The position numbers and the translations under genes are program-made. Positions 17,002 to 27,345 of a DNA stretch of 64,000 nt are shown here, piece after piece. How positions within the stretch are numbered: the stretch's first letter is position 1; each line of letters starts with the position of its first letter. The notes under the pieces were generated by a model. The model was not told where the DNA came from. It saw only the letters and a list, made by a program, of their open reading frames with translations, and made no database searches. The stretch comes from Mucilaginibacter glaciei (GTDB lineage Bacteria; Bacteroidota; Bacteroidia; Sphingobacteriales; Sphingobacteriaceae): positions 620,001-684,000 of the forward strand of contig NZ_JACWMX010000001.1 in the NCBI RefSeq assembly GCF_014773245.1, given 5' to 3'.

Positions 17002-18813
17002 ATGAAGTTCACGTACCCCGGTAATTTTCCGTCATTTTATATCAAGCACGTTTTATTAATGTGTTGCCTGGCGGTACTTTGGCATACTCACAACGTGAAG
17101 GCAGAGGGGAGTAAAGAGCTTACCGCTAACGGCGGCAACCGCGCTTATTTATACTCCAGCACTATCGTGAATGCATCATTTCCGTTTCCTACCAAGGGGA
17201 CTATGAAAGTATATGTTAAACCAGGCGAAACGATCAATGTAGGCTGCAGCGCGCAGGGATTGAGCCTGGGCACTATTAATTTACGCGCACCCGATGGGGC
17301 AACATATAGTAGCGGCAGTTCCATTACAACCGGGTTAATAGCCAACCGTGCGCAGGAACTGGCCGGGCCATTGCCCACCCCGGGCGGTTATACACCCTTT
17401 ACCAAAACCGTTTTAACGGGGCAGGAGGGAATCTGGGAGGTTGATTTTATATCGCCCAGCGGCGGTGCCGATGGAGCGGCAAACCCAACCCCGGTTGCTG
17501 TCGATGCTGCTTGGGCACAATTTGGCGGGCAATACGTTACCGCGTTTGACGTGTCGGTACGTAACGCAGCCAATACCCAATTTTTAACCGGGAGGGTATT
17601 TACCAATGAGTTCATAGGCATCCTGGGCCGCTTTAATGTGGGTTTTAACGGTATCTTTAACGTTCTCACTAAAGATGGGTATCAGTATTCCCTGGATAAT
17701 AACGGGCAGGCGGGCAATGGCTTTACCTTTTTTGTAAATAACAAAGGCTTTAGGGATGGGGCTAATCTGCCATCGTACAACAGCGTTAACAACGTAACCA
17801 ACCCCAATGTGCAGGATCCACGGGCTTCAGATACCGAATCGGATATTACGTACAAGATATTCTTTAACACCCCGGCGGCAGATCTGCCCGCTGTAGCCAA
17901 TACGGTTGGCGGTGGCACTACCTGGTTGCTGAATACGCCCATAGCTGCGGCCCTAAGCAATTTTACTTTTAATAAAGCGGTAGCTACTGGTACGGTTTCG
18001 AGCGGCAAGTTTGCTTTTAACAGTACCGGGAGCGGCGCATATTTGATCAGTATAGATGCAAACCGTAACGCAATCTATACAGATGCTGCCGACCGCCAGC
18101 TTACCGGTGCGTTATTCGCTGGTGCCAATGAGGTAACCTGGGATGGGCTGGACGGTGCGGGTAATAAGATCACCGCTTTTTCGGGTGCTGTTTATTCCGC
18201 TAAGATTACCGTTACAGCCAATGCCGGTGAAGTACACTTCCCGTTTTTTGATGTGGAACGTAATGTGAACGGGCTTAAGCTAACCCGTTTAAATGGAAGT
18301 AACGCGCCGGATAATACCCTTTACTGGGACGATACGCAGATAACTATAGTGGGTAAGCCATCTAACCCGATAAAGAATTTAACGGGGATAAATAGTTTAA
18401 CCAATGGCCATACCTGGGGAACGGCTACGACCAACGCCGATAACGATGCCGACTTTGGTAACAACAAAAGCATCGATACCTGGGGGTATATTATCAGTCC
18501 GCCATTAACGGCCACGACTAACTTGGATCTGTTTGACCCTAAGCTCGAAACTGCGGTTATTGCCCCAAATATTTTCACCCCTAATAATGATGGTAAAAAC
18601 GATGTGTTCCAAATTTTGGGGTTGGAACAATACCCGGGTTCACAATTAAATATTTTTAACAGGTGGGGTAATGCTGTTTATCATTCGGACAACTACACTA
18701 ACGACTGGAACGGCAGCAACCTGGCCGAGGGCACTTATTTTTATATCCTCAATAAAAAGGAGCATAACGGCAGTACTACCACCACTAAGGGTTGGGTGTA
18801 TTTGAAAAGATAA
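17002..18813 (+). CDS. T9SS type-B cargo surface protein (gliding motility-associated C-terminal domain)
   Basis: A 603-residue exported protein. The N-terminal signal peptide (hydrophobic core around residues 15-33) leads to beta-rich domains. Around residue 375 it has a FlgD-like Ig segment ([12 protein letters not shown]). It ends with a type-B T9SS sorting domain (about 510-603) with the hallmark [14 protein letters not shown], the core [29 protein letters not shown] and a final KGWVYLKR. Type-B domains direct secretion across the outer membrane by T9SS and are usually served by a dedicated PorP/SprF protein, which is the next gene (stop and start overlap in TAATG). The substrate or adhesive target is unknown. 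Confidence 0.9.
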   Translation: MKFTYPGNFPSFYIKHVLLMCCLAVLWHTHNVKAEGSKELTANGGNRAYLYSSTIVNASFPFPTKGTMKVYVKPGETINVGCSAQGLSLGTINLRAPDGATYSSGSSITTGLIANRAQELAGPLPTPGGYTPFTKTVLTGQEGIWEVDFISPSGGADGAANPTPVAVDAAWAQFGGQYVTAFDVSVRNAANTQFLTGRVFTNEFIGILGRFNVGFNGIFNVLTKDGYQYSLDNNGQAGNGFTFFVNNKGFRDGANLPSYNSVNNVTNPNVQDPRASDTESDITYKIFFNTPAADLPAVANTVGGGTTWLLNTPIAAALSNFTFNKAVATGTVSSGKFAFNSTGSGAYLISIDANRNAIYTDAADRQLTGALFAGANEVTWDGLDGAGNKITAFSGAVYSAKITVTANAGEVHFPFFDVERNVNGLKLTRLNGSNAPDNTLYWDDTQITIVGKPSNPIKNLTGINSLTNGHTWGTATTNADNDADFGNNKSIDTWGYIISPPLTATTNLDLFDPKLETAVIAPNIFTPNNDGKNDVFQILGLEQYPGSQLNIFNRWGNAVYHSDNYTNDWNGSNLAEGTYFYILNKKEHNGSTTTTKGWVYLKR

Positions 18814-19790
18814 TGAAAAGGCCGAACAAATACCTGCTACTGATGCTACTGCTTTATGCCGTTGGTGCAAAGGCACAGCAAACCATTCAGTTGAGCCAGT
18901 ATATGTTTAACGGCCTGGCGCTTAACCCGGCTTATGCGGGTTATAAAGACGACTGGACGATAAACCTGAGCAGCCGCCTGCAATGGACAGGCTTTAACGG
19001 TGCGCCCAAAACAGGCACGATATCGGCAGATGGTTTACTCAACAACGATAAAAAAAATGTGGGGATCGGTGTTATTGCGACCATAGATAAACTGGGCCCG
19101 CAAAATACTTCCTCGTTTTACGCGAATTATGCATTTCGGTTAAGGCTGAATGACGAAGATACCAAAAGGCTGAGTTTTGGATTGGCCGTAGGGGCAACAC
19201 AATATACGCTGGATGGGTCGCAGTTTAATGCAACCGATGGTGGCGACAACAGCATACCCACAGCCAGCGAAAGTAAGTTTACCCCCGACGCCCGTTTGGG
19301 CATTTATTATTACGCGCCAAAAGTATATGTGGGTGCCTCGGTATTTAACCTACTGTCGGCAACTAATTTGGTGGCCGATTATACCACTCTGGTGCGCCAG
19401 GTACGCACAGTATACCTCACGGCTGGGTTGTTGATACCGCTTACGGAATACATTGACCTGAAACCCTCCTTCATGATCAAAGAAGATTTTAAAGGCCCCA
19501 CCAACGTAGACCTGACCGGCTACCTTGCCTTTAGCAAAAGTGTTTGGATAGGCGCATCGTACCGCACCGGGGTTACTACCTGGAAAAACAACCTGAAAAG
19601 CGGTTTGCAAAACCTGGATGCGGTGGCAGCCCTGGCGCAGGTTTATGTAAATAATCATTTTCGCATTGGGTACTCTTTTGATTTTACGGTGAGCAAATTG
19701 GCGGGATATCAAAGCGGATCGCATGAGCTATCGCTAAGTTTTAGTTTGGGGAACAAGAAACCGAGGATAGTTAGTCCACGCTATTTTTAG
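18813..19790 (+). CDS. PorP/SprF family outer-membrane protein
   Basis: A 325-residue type IX secretion-associated barrel protein. I start it at ATG 18813, which shares its A with the TAA of the cargo gene; an upstream TTG at 18792 would add seven residues before the signal peptide. The signal ends at GAKAQ, followed by the family motif QLSQYMFNGLALNPAYAG and many alternating beta strands. PorP/SprF proteins stay in the outer membrane, and the paralogue next to a type-B cargo gene is thought to help export or anchor that cargo. The next gene starts 2 nt later. Confidence 0.92.
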   Translation: MKRPNKYLLLMLLLYAVGAKAQQTIQLSQYMFNGLALNPAYAGYKDDWTINLSSRLQWTGFNGAPKTGTISADGLLNNDKKNVGIGVIATIDKLGPQNTSSFYANYAFRLRLNDEDTKRLSFGLAVGATQYTLDGSQFNATDGGDNSIPTASESKFTPDARLGIYYYAPKVYVGASVFNLLSATNLVADYTTLVRQVRTVYLTAGLLIPLTEYIDLKPSFMIKEDFKGPTNVDLTGYLAFSKSVWIGASYRTGVTTWKNNLKSGLQNLDAVAALAQVYVNNHFRIGYSFDFTVSKLAGYQSGSHELSLSFSLGNKKPRIVSPRYF

Positions 19791-19792
19791 AC

Positions 19793-21487
19793 ATGAAAAG
19801 ACTGCTGATCACATATCTTTTACTGATGGTGCTGGGGCAAATGACCGGCGCGCAGGAACAGTTGACGCAAGCACAGCGTGCCGACAAACTTTATGAGCGT
19901 TTTGAATATGCTAAAGCTTTAGAATTGTACCTGCCGATAGCGGATAACCGCACCTCGGGGTTGCACGTTACAGAGCGCATTGCCGATTGTTATAGAAACA
20001 TCACCAGGTATCAGGAGGCAGAGGCATGGTACGCCCGCCTGACTGCCGAACGAAGGGCCAGCGCTATCAGCCATTATTACTATGCCGAAATGCTTTTGCG
20101 AAATCAAAAGTTTGAACAGGCTAAAGCAGCTTATAAGGTTTATTTCGGTAAGGTAAAAGACCCTCAAAGATTGAAGTTGAAATTGGGCAGTTGCGATTCG
20201 GCCGCGTTGTGGATAACCAAGAAGCCAGGTTATGAGGTAAAAAATGAACGAAATTTAAATACTGCCTATTCAGAATACGGAGCGGCGTTTTTTTACAAAG
20301 AGCAATTAATCTTCGCATCAGACAGGGATGTAACTACCCAGATAGATAATAGGACAGGAAATGGTTGGTTTAACTTATATTTTACTGATGGAGAGGGCAG
20401 TAAGCCGATAGCGTTAAACAAGGTGCCTGCATGGAATTCGTTAGGCAACGAATATCATACCGGCCCCATTGCCTTTTATAAAGATACCGCGTATGTTACC
20501 ATAACTACTGATGCTGCTGCGGCAGATATTAAAACCGACAAGCACACTAAACAAAGGCTTTACTCCCGCAGGTTACAATTGCTTGTTATGGTTAAAAAAG
20601 GCGATAAGTGGTTGTTAAGTAGTGATTTTAACTATAACGACCTGAATAAATATTCTACGGCTAATGCGGCCTTATCTGCAGATGGTAAGATACTTTATTT
20701 CACATCCGACAGGCCCGGCGGATACGGAAAAACCGATCTATGGTATTGCGGGAAACAAGCTGACGGGAGCTGGGGCCCCCCGGTAAACTGTGGGCCGCTA
20801 ATTAACACTGCGGACGAAGAGTCTTTCCCGCAGATTGGCGACGACGGGTTGCTGTATTACGCCTCTAAAGGGTTGCCGGGCATGGGCGGCTATGATATTT
20901 ATAAAGTAAAGGGTGCGCAAAATGTATGGGCCAAACCCGAAAACTCAAAATATCCTATCAATTCTACCAGTGATGATTTTGCTTTGCTTACACACGATGG
21001 TAAAACCGGCTACCTGTCGTCAAACCGCCAGGGAGGGCAGGGCAGCGACGATATTTATAACTTTAAAACAGTTGAACCTGCCGTGGCAAAGCCACTGTTT
21101 GGCGTCGCGGACAAGCCCATTAAAACCGGGCAAACGTTTGTGTTACGAAACATTTATTATGATTTGGATAAATACAACATCCGGCAGGATGCTGCCGCCG
21201 AATTAGATAGGGTAGCCGAAGTTTTAAAAGAACACCCCAACGTACTGATAGAATTATCCTCTCATACAGATTCGCGCGCGGATGATGCATATAACTTAAG
21301 ATTATCGCAACGCAGGGCGGACGCAGCTGTAACTTACCTTATTAGCAAGGGTATCGCAGCCAACAGACTAATTGCTAAAGGTTACGGCGAAACACAGTTA
21401 ATTATCCAGTGCGCTAATGGGGTAGCTTGCACCGAAGCGCAACATCAAATTAACCGGCGTACCGAGATCAAGGTGCTATCGGAATAA
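19793..21487 (+). CDS. OmpA-family protein with TPR and PD40 propeller repeats
   Basis: A 564-residue periplasmic/outer-membrane-linked protein. It has a signal peptide (ends TGAQ), a TPR-like helical region (about 25-125) and a WD40-like PD40 propeller with blades reading FTSDRPGGYGKTDLW, YASKGLPGMGGYDIY and LSSNRQGGQGSDDIY. The C-terminal OmpA domain (about 450-562) has SSHTDSRADDAYNLRLSQRRA and the peptidoglycan-binding Asp/Arg pair. PorE-type partners of T9SS usually have a carboxypeptidase-regulatory-like domain between propeller and OmpA; here only a short linker is seen. The third gene of the cargo-PorP-OmpA operon, it probably links the surface complex to peptidoglycan. Confidence 0.9.
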   Translation: MKRLLITYLLLMVLGQMTGAQEQLTQAQRADKLYERFEYAKALELYLPIADNRTSGLHVTERIADCYRNITRYQEAEAWYARLTAERRASAISHYYYAEMLLRNQKFEQAKAAYKVYFGKVKDPQRLKLKLGSCDSAALWITKKPGYEVKNERNLNTAYSEYGAAFFYKEQLIFASDRDVTTQIDNRTGNGWFNLYFTDGEGSKPIALNKVPAWNSLGNEYHTGPIAFYKDTAYVTITTDAAAADIKTDKHTKQRLYSRRLQLLVMVKKGDKWLLSSDFNYNDLNKYSTANAALSADGKILYFTSDRPGGYGKTDLWYCGKQADGSWGPPVNCGPLINTADEESFPQIGDDGLLYYASKGLPGMGGYDIYKVKGAQNVWAKPENSKYPINSTSDDFALLTHDGKTGYLSSNRQGGQGSDDIYNFKTVEPAVAKPLFGVADKPIKTGQTFVLRNIYYDLDKYNIRQDAAAELDRVAEVLKEHPNVLIELSSHTDSRADDAYNLRLSQRRADAAVTYLISKGIAANRLIAKGYGETQLIIQCANGVACTEAQHQINRRTEIKVLSE

Positions 21488-21687
21488 GTTATGAATCTTA
21501 CAGACATGGTAACGCCTCCTGTAATCCCAGCCCCGAACATCAAAAATTCTCCCCCAACTATTCTCAAACAGAATAATCACTTTGCCAACCTTTGGTAGGT
21601 TTCGGCGTATAAAAAGCTTAGCTTGCCAACCAATTTATAAACCGGCATGTTGCGCCATCTCAGGCAGCACCTGCTTTACTGAAACTT

Positions 21688-23595
21688 ATGTACAAATATT
21701 ATCCGGGTGCTTTGTGCCTTATGATTTTATTATTGGCGGATTTGCAATCTGTTTTTTCACAAACCGCTGTACCTGTTGCAGATACTGCCAAACAGCATGT
21801 TTTTAGGAGAGATGAGATCCAGTATTTTAAGGAAAAAGGTAATGCGCTTACGATTGAGCAGGTAAGCAGTGCCGGTTTCAATAATAAATTTATAACCAGC
21901 ACGGTGGCCACGCCCGAGATACATGATGCAAACGGCACTTATTGGTATCGGATCAAACTCGATCAATCCTTCGCAACCCGCAACAACTGGTTGCTGGAGT
22001 TTTTTGACCAAACGATTGACAGCATTACGGTTTACTCACCCACTAACAATAAAGGTTACATCGCTACCACATTAGGCAGCAACCGGCCTTTTACACAACG
22101 AATTTACAGCCATAAAAACATCAGCCTCGATATCAGTAACGACTTAAAGGGCCAGAATGTATATTACTTCCGGATGCGGTCGCACCAGTCGGCCAACGTA
22201 ATTATCGTGCTGCGTACGGTGAGCTATTTTATTGGCTACGCGTTGGACGAATACTTTTTCTTCGGGATCTTTTACGGGATGATCCTGGTTTTCGGGCTTT
22301 ACAATTTTATGATGTTTATTGCCATGCGGCAACGGCAATACTTGTACTACATTGTTTACAACCTCAGCATAGGCCTTTATGAAATGTGTACCGATGGCAT
22401 TGCTTATCAATATTTGTGGCAAATGGCCCCCCAGTGGAACCATTATGCCTACGGTGTCGCACTTTTTCTGGTCAGTACGTTCGCCATGTTATTCGCGCAA
22501 AGCCTGTTGAATTTAAAGGAGAGCGCCCCCCGGTTAAACAAGCTCATGTGGGCTGTTATCATAGCGCGTACAGTATTTTTCGGGGCGTGTTTATTTATAA
22601 ATAAAGATTGGTTCAGCCTCAAAATTGTGGAGTTTGTACCGCTGTCGGTTTCATTTGCCGCGGGTTGTTATGTTCTGTACAAAGGTTACCGTCCGGCCCG
22701 GTTTTTTGTGATCGGGTATAGCTTTTTATTCTTCGGGTTTATTATTAAAACACTAATAGCCCTAAATATATGGTGGCTGCCGGTTACCGCCCTTAACTTT
22801 TACACCTTAAGCCTTTGTTTTATAATGGAAATGCTATTTATCACTTTTGCCATTGGCGATAGGGTACGGATGCTTAAGCAGGAGAAGGATGAAGCCCAGC
22901 AGCGCATGATCAAACAACTGCAACAAAACGAAGAGCTGAAAGACCTGTTAAACAAACAGTTGGAAGAAAAGGTTGCCGAACGTACGGAAGAGTTGTTGGA
23001 AAAAACATCGTTAGTAGAATTGCAGAACGAAGAACTCACCGCGGTTAACCAGCTGTTACAGCAACAGGCAGAGGAGATCTCGCGCATGAATGTTTTGTTA
23101 GAAAATGACAACCTGTTGCTGCATAACGATATAGAGAAGGTAACGCACGACAGGGTGATGTCGGCCGAGGTGGATTTTGAAGAGTTCAGCCGGATCTACC
23201 CAGATAGGGAAACCTGTTTTAAATTCCTGGCCGACCTAAAGTGGGAGAAGGGCTATGCCTGTAAAAAGTGCTGTAACACCCAGTATGGTAACGGCCATTT
23301 ACCCTATAGCCGCCGTTGCTCCAAATGCGGCTATGAAGAGTCGGTTATTGCTTACACTATTTTGCAGAACACCCGAATCCCTATTAACAAAGCTTTTTAC
23401 ATGATTTTCCTGATGTATTCAACAAAAGGCAAGATCTCGTCACATAAATTATCCGAGATCCTGGCTATCCGCCAAAGTACCTGCTGGGCCTACAGCACCC
23501 GGATAAAAAAAGCGATGGAAGCACGGAAAAAAGAGATCAAAAACGCAGGCAGCAAAGGCTGGAGCAAACTGGTTATCGATCATTCAGAAGATTAG
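21688..23595 (+). CDS. 7TMR-DISM membrane sensor fused to an IS1595-type transposase zinc-ribbon domain
   Basis: A 635-residue chimera. Residues 1-25 are a signal peptide, about 35-165 a 7TMR-DISM extracellular beta-sandwich (with GTYWYRIKL), and about 185-395 seven membrane helices. About 395-495 is a long Gln/Glu/Leu coiled coil. Residues 505-615 then match the N-terminal module of IS1595/ISXO2 transposases: FEEFSRIYPDRETCFKFLADLKW, a zinc ribbon C525-x2-C528-x15-C544-x2-C547, and a helix-turn-helix-like part (SSHKLSEILAIRQSTCWAY). The catalytic DDE domain is absent; the protein ends 20 residues later. It looks like a membrane-bound one-component regulator made from a domesticated transposase DNA-binding part. 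No partner gene is visible. Domain assignment is from motif reading. Confidence 0.85.
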   Translation: MYKYYPGALCLMILLLADLQSVFSQTAVPVADTAKQHVFRRDEIQYFKEKGNALTIEQVSSAGFNNKFITSTVATPEIHDANGTYWYRIKLDQSFATRNNWLLEFFDQTIDSITVYSPTNNKGYIATTLGSNRPFTQRIYSHKNISLDISNDLKGQNVYYFRMRSHQSANVIIVLRTVSYFIGYALDEYFFFGIFYGMILVFGLYNFMMFIAMRQRQYLYYIVYNLSIGLYEMCTDGIAYQYLWQMAPQWNHYAYGVALFLVSTFAMLFAQSLLNLKESAPRLNKLMWAVIIARTVFFGACLFINKDWFSLKIVEFVPLSVSFAAGCYVLYKGYRPARFFVIGYSFLFFGFIIKTLIALNIWWLPVTALNFYTLSLCFIMEMLFITFAIGDRVRMLKQEKDEAQQRMIKQLQQNEELKDLLNKQLEEKVAERTEELLEKTSLVELQNEELTAVNQLLQQQAEEISRMNVLLENDNLLLHNDIEKVTHDRVMSAEVDFEEFSRIYPDRETCFKFLADLKWEKGYACKKCCNTQYGNGHLPYSRRCSKCGYEESVIAYTILQNTRIPINKAFYMIFLMYSTKGKISSHKLSEILAIRQSTCWAYSTRIKKAMEARKKEIKNAGSKGWSKLVIDHSED

Positions 23596-24160
23596 ACCAT
23601 CGTAAAAGAGATCAATTAAAATCGTTAAAACCAACCGTTAACTATCAGAATGCAGTGCTAATTCACCAATTATTTTAGAATAAATTAGAGATTTTTAGAG
23701 GTAAAACCATACCTGTTGCATCATACGCCAAATAAAGCAACAGGCTAACCTGTGCTTAAACAGTTAAAAAACGCACACCTCTCAGTGATATTTCGTAAAA
23801 ATTAATATGTGAAATAAGCGTATCATAACTTTTTTTTAAAAATGATAAATATGGGTTTAACGGCTTTAAATCTATGTTTTATTAAAATACCCCTGCGATG
23901 CAAGCGTATCAAAAATTATATAATACTTTATTAATCAGTTATTTACGAAACCTTTCACTTGCTTGTAACGTAAAAATTACCGTAAGTTTGAATAACCAAT
24001 TATACCGGCGTCTGCCTCGTTTTTTGATTGATCGATTCATTGCATAAATGCCTGCAAGGCTTTTCTATGTCAATTATTTTAAATGACAGTTAAATAAGGT
24101 CAGCTGTTTTTAGATGCAAACCGTTAGAAATCATACCAATAACTAATAATACACACAATT
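23596..24160. other. 565-nt non-coding gap upstream of the glucanase genes
   Basis: A very AT-rich stretch between the fusion sensor and the GH30 gene. No open frame longer than about 30 codons is convincing. It contains one good Bacteroidota -7 box at 23983-23990, which would give the GH30 mRNA a leader of about 165 nt. I see no strong terminator for the upstream gene. The length suggests regulated expression of the glucanases. Confidence 0.5.
23983..23990 (+). promoter_or_regulatory. putative promoter for the glucanase pair
   Basis: TAAGTTTG matches the -7 consensus TAnnTTTG fully, and CTTG at 23958-23961 lies 21 nt upstream at the -33 position. Transcription would start near 23996. Confidence 0.5.
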
Positions 24161-26035
24161 ATGAAAATCAGTTACACATTCAAATTTCTCACTACGCTCA
24201 TGGTGGCGTTCGCCCTGTTAGCTTATGCATGTAAAAAGGACACCGGCCCGCAAGCGGCAGCTAATCTGGGTACTGGAGGTACGACAGCACGGGCAGCTAC
24301 ATCGGCGGTAACCACCTGGCTCACAACGTCAAATAAATCAAGTTTGATGGCGCAAGGTAGCGTAAACTTCTCTGCCGATGCCGGTACAAACGCAACAACG
24401 ATTACAGTTGATGAAGGCACTACATACCAGGGTATTGATGGTTTTGGCTTTACACTAACCGGTGGCAGCGCAAGCTTACTAAATGGCTTAGGCGGCAACC
24501 AGGCCGCTGTATTGAACGAATTGTTTGGTACAGGCAACGGACAGATAGGGATCAGTTATCTCCGTATCAGCATCGGTGCTTCGGATTTAAGCTCGTACGA
24601 TTTTACGTATAACCAAACAGCCGGTGACGTCAATATGAATAACTTTAGCCTGGCACCCGAGAATACTGATTTCCTGCCTATATTAAAGAAAATCATCGCC
24701 ATCAACCCAAGTATCAAGATCATCGCCACCCCTTGGACTGCACCTACCTGGATGAAGGTTAATGCTACCGGCAATAATGGCTATACTGGCGGGAGTTTAA
24801 ATACAGCCTACTATGATGCCTACGCCCGTTACTTTGTGAAGTACTTGCAGGCCATGAAAGCTCAGGGTATTACTATTGACGCTATTACCCCACAAAATGA
24901 GCCTTTAAACCCTTACAATAACCCCAGTATGGTGATGCAAGCCAATGAGCAGGTAACCTTTATCAACAATAATTTGGGGCCGCAAATACGTGCGGCTGGA
25001 TTTAACACAAAGATAATTGCGTATGACCATAACACCGATGTGCCAAGCTATGCTACAACGGTAGTAGGCCAGGCCAGCCAATATGTCGACGGATCGGCTT
25101 TTCACCTGTATGCAGGCAACATCAGCACACTTACAGATGTGCACAACGCTTATCCAAATAAGAACGTTTACTTTACCGAGCAATGGGTAGGCGCGCCAAG
25201 TAACTTTGGCGGCGATCTTTCCTGGCATGTAAATAACCTGATCATTGGCGCAACCCGTAACTGGAGCCGTAACGTACTGGAGTGGAATTTAGCTGCCGAT
25301 CCTAACAATCAGCCTTATACGCCGGGTGGTTGCAGCACATGTTTAGGTGGTATTACCGTAAGCGGTACATCAATTACGCGTAACGTAGGTTACTATATTA
25401 TTGCACATGCTTCAAAAGCGGTAAGGCCGGGTGCTGTACGCATTGCATCTAATATCGCAGGCAGCATTCAAAATGTTGCATTCAGAAACAGCGATGGCTC
25501 AAAGGTGGTTATCGCCTTAAATACCGGCAGCAGCGATGTTAGCTTCAAATTAAAATGGGGTGGCGAGTCGTTCACCTATAATTTGGCGGCAGGAGCGGTA
25601 GTAACCTTCAAATGGACCGGTACACCATCTACGGGCGGTGGTGGCGGCACCGGCGCACCAATCGGCTCAACCATTACCTTGAAGGGGATAAACAACCAGT
25701 ATGTAAGCAGCGAGAACGGAACCCAGGCGATGAATTGTAACCGGGCTACCGCAGGCGGATGGGAGCAATTTGTAGTGGTTGATGCAGGTGCGGGTAAGGT
25801 TGCCTTAACCAGTCAGGGTAAATACGTATCGTCTGAAAATGGGGCACAAGCCATTACCTGTAGCCGTACCACAATTGGTGATTGGGAAAAATTTGATTGG
25901 GCAACAACAGCCGATGGTAAAATTTCCCTAAAAGGCAATAATGGCAAATATGTATCGAGCGAAAACGGCACCCAGGCCATGACCTGCACCCGCACCTCGG
26001 TATCGGGTTGGGAAGCGTTTGGCGTAAATCAATAA
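24161..26035 (+). CDS. lipoprotein glycoside hydrolase family 30 with C-terminal beta-trefoil
   Basis: A 624-residue lipoprotein. The signal ends in the lipobox LAYAC (Cys24), followed by KKD, the Bacteroidota pattern that tends to favour surface display. The GH30 (beta/alpha)8 domain (about 75-500) starts with [14 protein letters not shown]. The acid/base Glu is E247 in TPQNEP and the nucleophile E340 in YFTEQW. GH30 covers beta-1,6-glucanase, glucosylceramidase and xylanase; the sequence resembles the beta-1,6-glucanase side, but I cannot settle this. A Gly-rich linker leads to a fascin-like beta-trefoil (about 505-624) of three repeats, each with YVSSENG. The next gene carries the same trefoil, pointing to shared binding of one polysaccharide, perhaps fungal glucan. 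Confidence 0.9.
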   Translation: MKISYTFKFLTTLMVAFALLAYACKKDTGPQAAANLGTGGTTARAATSAVTTWLTTSNKSSLMAQGSVNFSADAGTNATTITVDEGTTYQGIDGFGFTLTGGSASLLNGLGGNQAAVLNELFGTGNGQIGISYLRISIGASDLSSYDFTYNQTAGDVNMNNFSLAPENTDFLPILKKIIAINPSIKIIATPWTAPTWMKVNATGNNGYTGGSLNTAYYDAYARYFVKYLQAMKAQGITIDAITPQNEPLNPYNNPSMVMQANEQVTFINNNLGPQIRAAGFNTKIIAYDHNTDVPSYATTVVGQASQYVDGSAFHLYAGNISTLTDVHNAYPNKNVYFTEQWVGAPSNFGGDLSWHVNNLIIGATRNWSRNVLEWNLAADPNNQPYTPGGCSTCLGGITVSGTSITRNVGYYIIAHASKAVRPGAVRIASNIAGSIQNVAFRNSDGSKVVIALNTGSSDVSFKLKWGGESFTYNLAAGAVVTFKWTGTPSTGGGGGTGAPIGSTITLKGINNQYVSSENGTQAMNCNRATAGGWEQFVVVDAGAGKVALTSQGKYVSSENGAQAITCSRTTIGDWEKFDWATTADGKISLKGNNGKYVSSENGTQAMTCTRTSVSGWEAFGVNQ

Positions 26036-26063
26036 ATCTCACATATCTCACAAAGAACAAATT

Positions 26064-27290
26064 ATGAAAAAGCAATTTTTTAACTTTTTAAAAAGCACCG
26101 CGATGGTGCTATTATTAGGGGCAACGGTGATATCTTGTAAAAAGGACGTAACCCAGTCGGCAGCAGACAAGGTTGGCATGTCGGAAGCCGCAACCGCTAC
26201 ACCAAGAGCGTTAACATTAATATGGTCGGATGAGTTTAACGGCACCAGTGTTGACGGCAGCAAGTGGAATATTGATAATGGTAACCCGAATGTGAATAAC
26301 GAAAAGGAATACTATCAGGCCGCAAATGCGGCGGTAACCGGCGGCAACCTGGTGATCACCGCGCGTAATCAAAGCGTTGGCGGCCAGCCTTACACATCTG
26401 CTAAGCTAAACACCTCAGGTAAGTTCAGCGTAAAATACGGCCGTATCGAAGCTCGGATCAAGTTACCTGCTTTTCAGGGCAGCTGGCCTGCATTTTGGAT
26501 GTTAGGTCAAAACATTGGGCAAGTAGGCTGGCCGCAATGCGGCGAAATTGATGTTATGGAGCAGGTGAATACCAACAACACCATTTTGGGTACCATGCAC
26601 TGGAACAATAACGGCCATGTTTACTACGGTAACAGTATCACGGCAACAGCTACCGATTACCACGTATATGCCGTTGAATGGGATGCAAACAGCATCAAAT
26701 GGTATGTTGATGGTACGTTGTTTAACACCGGCAATATCCAAAACAACGTTAACAATACCGAGGAATTTCAATTGCCGTTCTACATCATCCTTAACCTTGC
26801 AGTGGGCGGCGATTTGCCCGGAAACACCATTAACAATGGTGCCTTACCGGCCAGCATGTTTGTAGATTACGTAAGGGTATACAACATTACCGGCGGTACA
26901 GGCTCGACAGCACCAATTGGCCAAACGGTGACTTTAAAGGGGATCAATAATCTATATGTAAACGGACAAAACGGACAACAGGCGATGACCTGCAGCAGCA
27001 CTGCCGCACAGGCATGGGAGCAATTTACTGTGGTTGATGCAGGGGCGGGTAAAGTGGCTTTACGCAGCCAGGGCAAATATGTATCGTCAGAAAACGGTAC
27101 TCAGGCCATTACCTGTAACCGCACCACTGTTAGCGACTGGGAGAAATTCGACTGGGTGCCAACAGCCGATGGTAAGGTTACTTTCAGAGGGAATAACGGT
27201 AAATTCATATCGAGCGAGAACGGCCAACAGGCCATGACCTGCACCCGGGCAACAGCATCGGGCTGGGAGGCATTTGGTGTAAACCAATAA
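26064..27290 (+). CDS. lipoprotein glycoside hydrolase family 16 (laminarinase-like) with C-terminal beta-trefoil
   Basis: A 408-residue lipoprotein with lipobox VISC followed by KKD. The GH16 domain (about 50-285) carries the catalytic motif EIDVMEQ (nucleophile E161, D163, acid/base E166); the extra Met between Asp and the second Glu is the beta-bulge form of endo-beta-1,3-glucanases. The substrate-cleft Trp motif WPAFWMLG is intact. Residues about 290-408 form the same fascin-like trefoil as in the GH30 protein 28 nt upstream, closely similar even at DNA level in the last repeat. The pair would attack a branched beta-1,3/1,6-glucan. No SusC/SusD genes are adjacent. Confidence 0.92.
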   Translation: MKKQFFNFLKSTAMVLLLGATVISCKKDVTQSAADKVGMSEAATATPRALTLIWSDEFNGTSVDGSKWNIDNGNPNVNNEKEYYQAANAAVTGGNLVITARNQSVGGQPYTSAKLNTSGKFSVKYGRIEARIKLPAFQGSWPAFWMLGQNIGQVGWPQCGEIDVMEQVNTNNTILGTMHWNNNGHVYYGNSITATATDYHVYAVEWDANSIKWYVDGTLFNTGNIQNNVNNTEEFQLPFYIILNLAVGGDLPGNTINNGALPASMFVDYVRVYNITGGTGSTAPIGQTVTLKGINNLYVNGQNGQQAMTCSSTAAQAWEQFTVVDAGAGKVALRSQGKYVSSENGTQAITCNRTTVSDWEKFDWVPTADGKVTFRGNNGKFISSENGQQAMTCTRATASGWEAFGVNQ

Positions 27291-27305
27291 TATTTTACTA
27301 AATTA

Positions 27306-27335
27306 CAGCCTGCCCCGCCCGAGGCAGGCTGTTTT
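27306..27335 (+). terminator. rho-independent terminator after the glucanase genes
   Basis: A 9-bp perfect stem CAGCCTGCC/GGCAGGCTG with an 8-nt loop is followed by TTTTAATT. It lies 15 nt after the GH16 stop, and the next gene begins 11 nt beyond. Confidence 0.9.
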
Positions 27336-27345
27336 AATTACCTGC

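Noticed and set aside
21582..21806. Small open frame just before the fusion sensor gene.
   Set aside because: It overlaps the sensor start in another frame and has no signal or motif of its own.
23190..23595. Remnant of an IS1595-type insertion sequence.
   Set aside because: The transposase-like part is in frame with the sensor, without terminal repeats, DDE domain or target duplication; a stable fusion explains it better than a fresh insertion.
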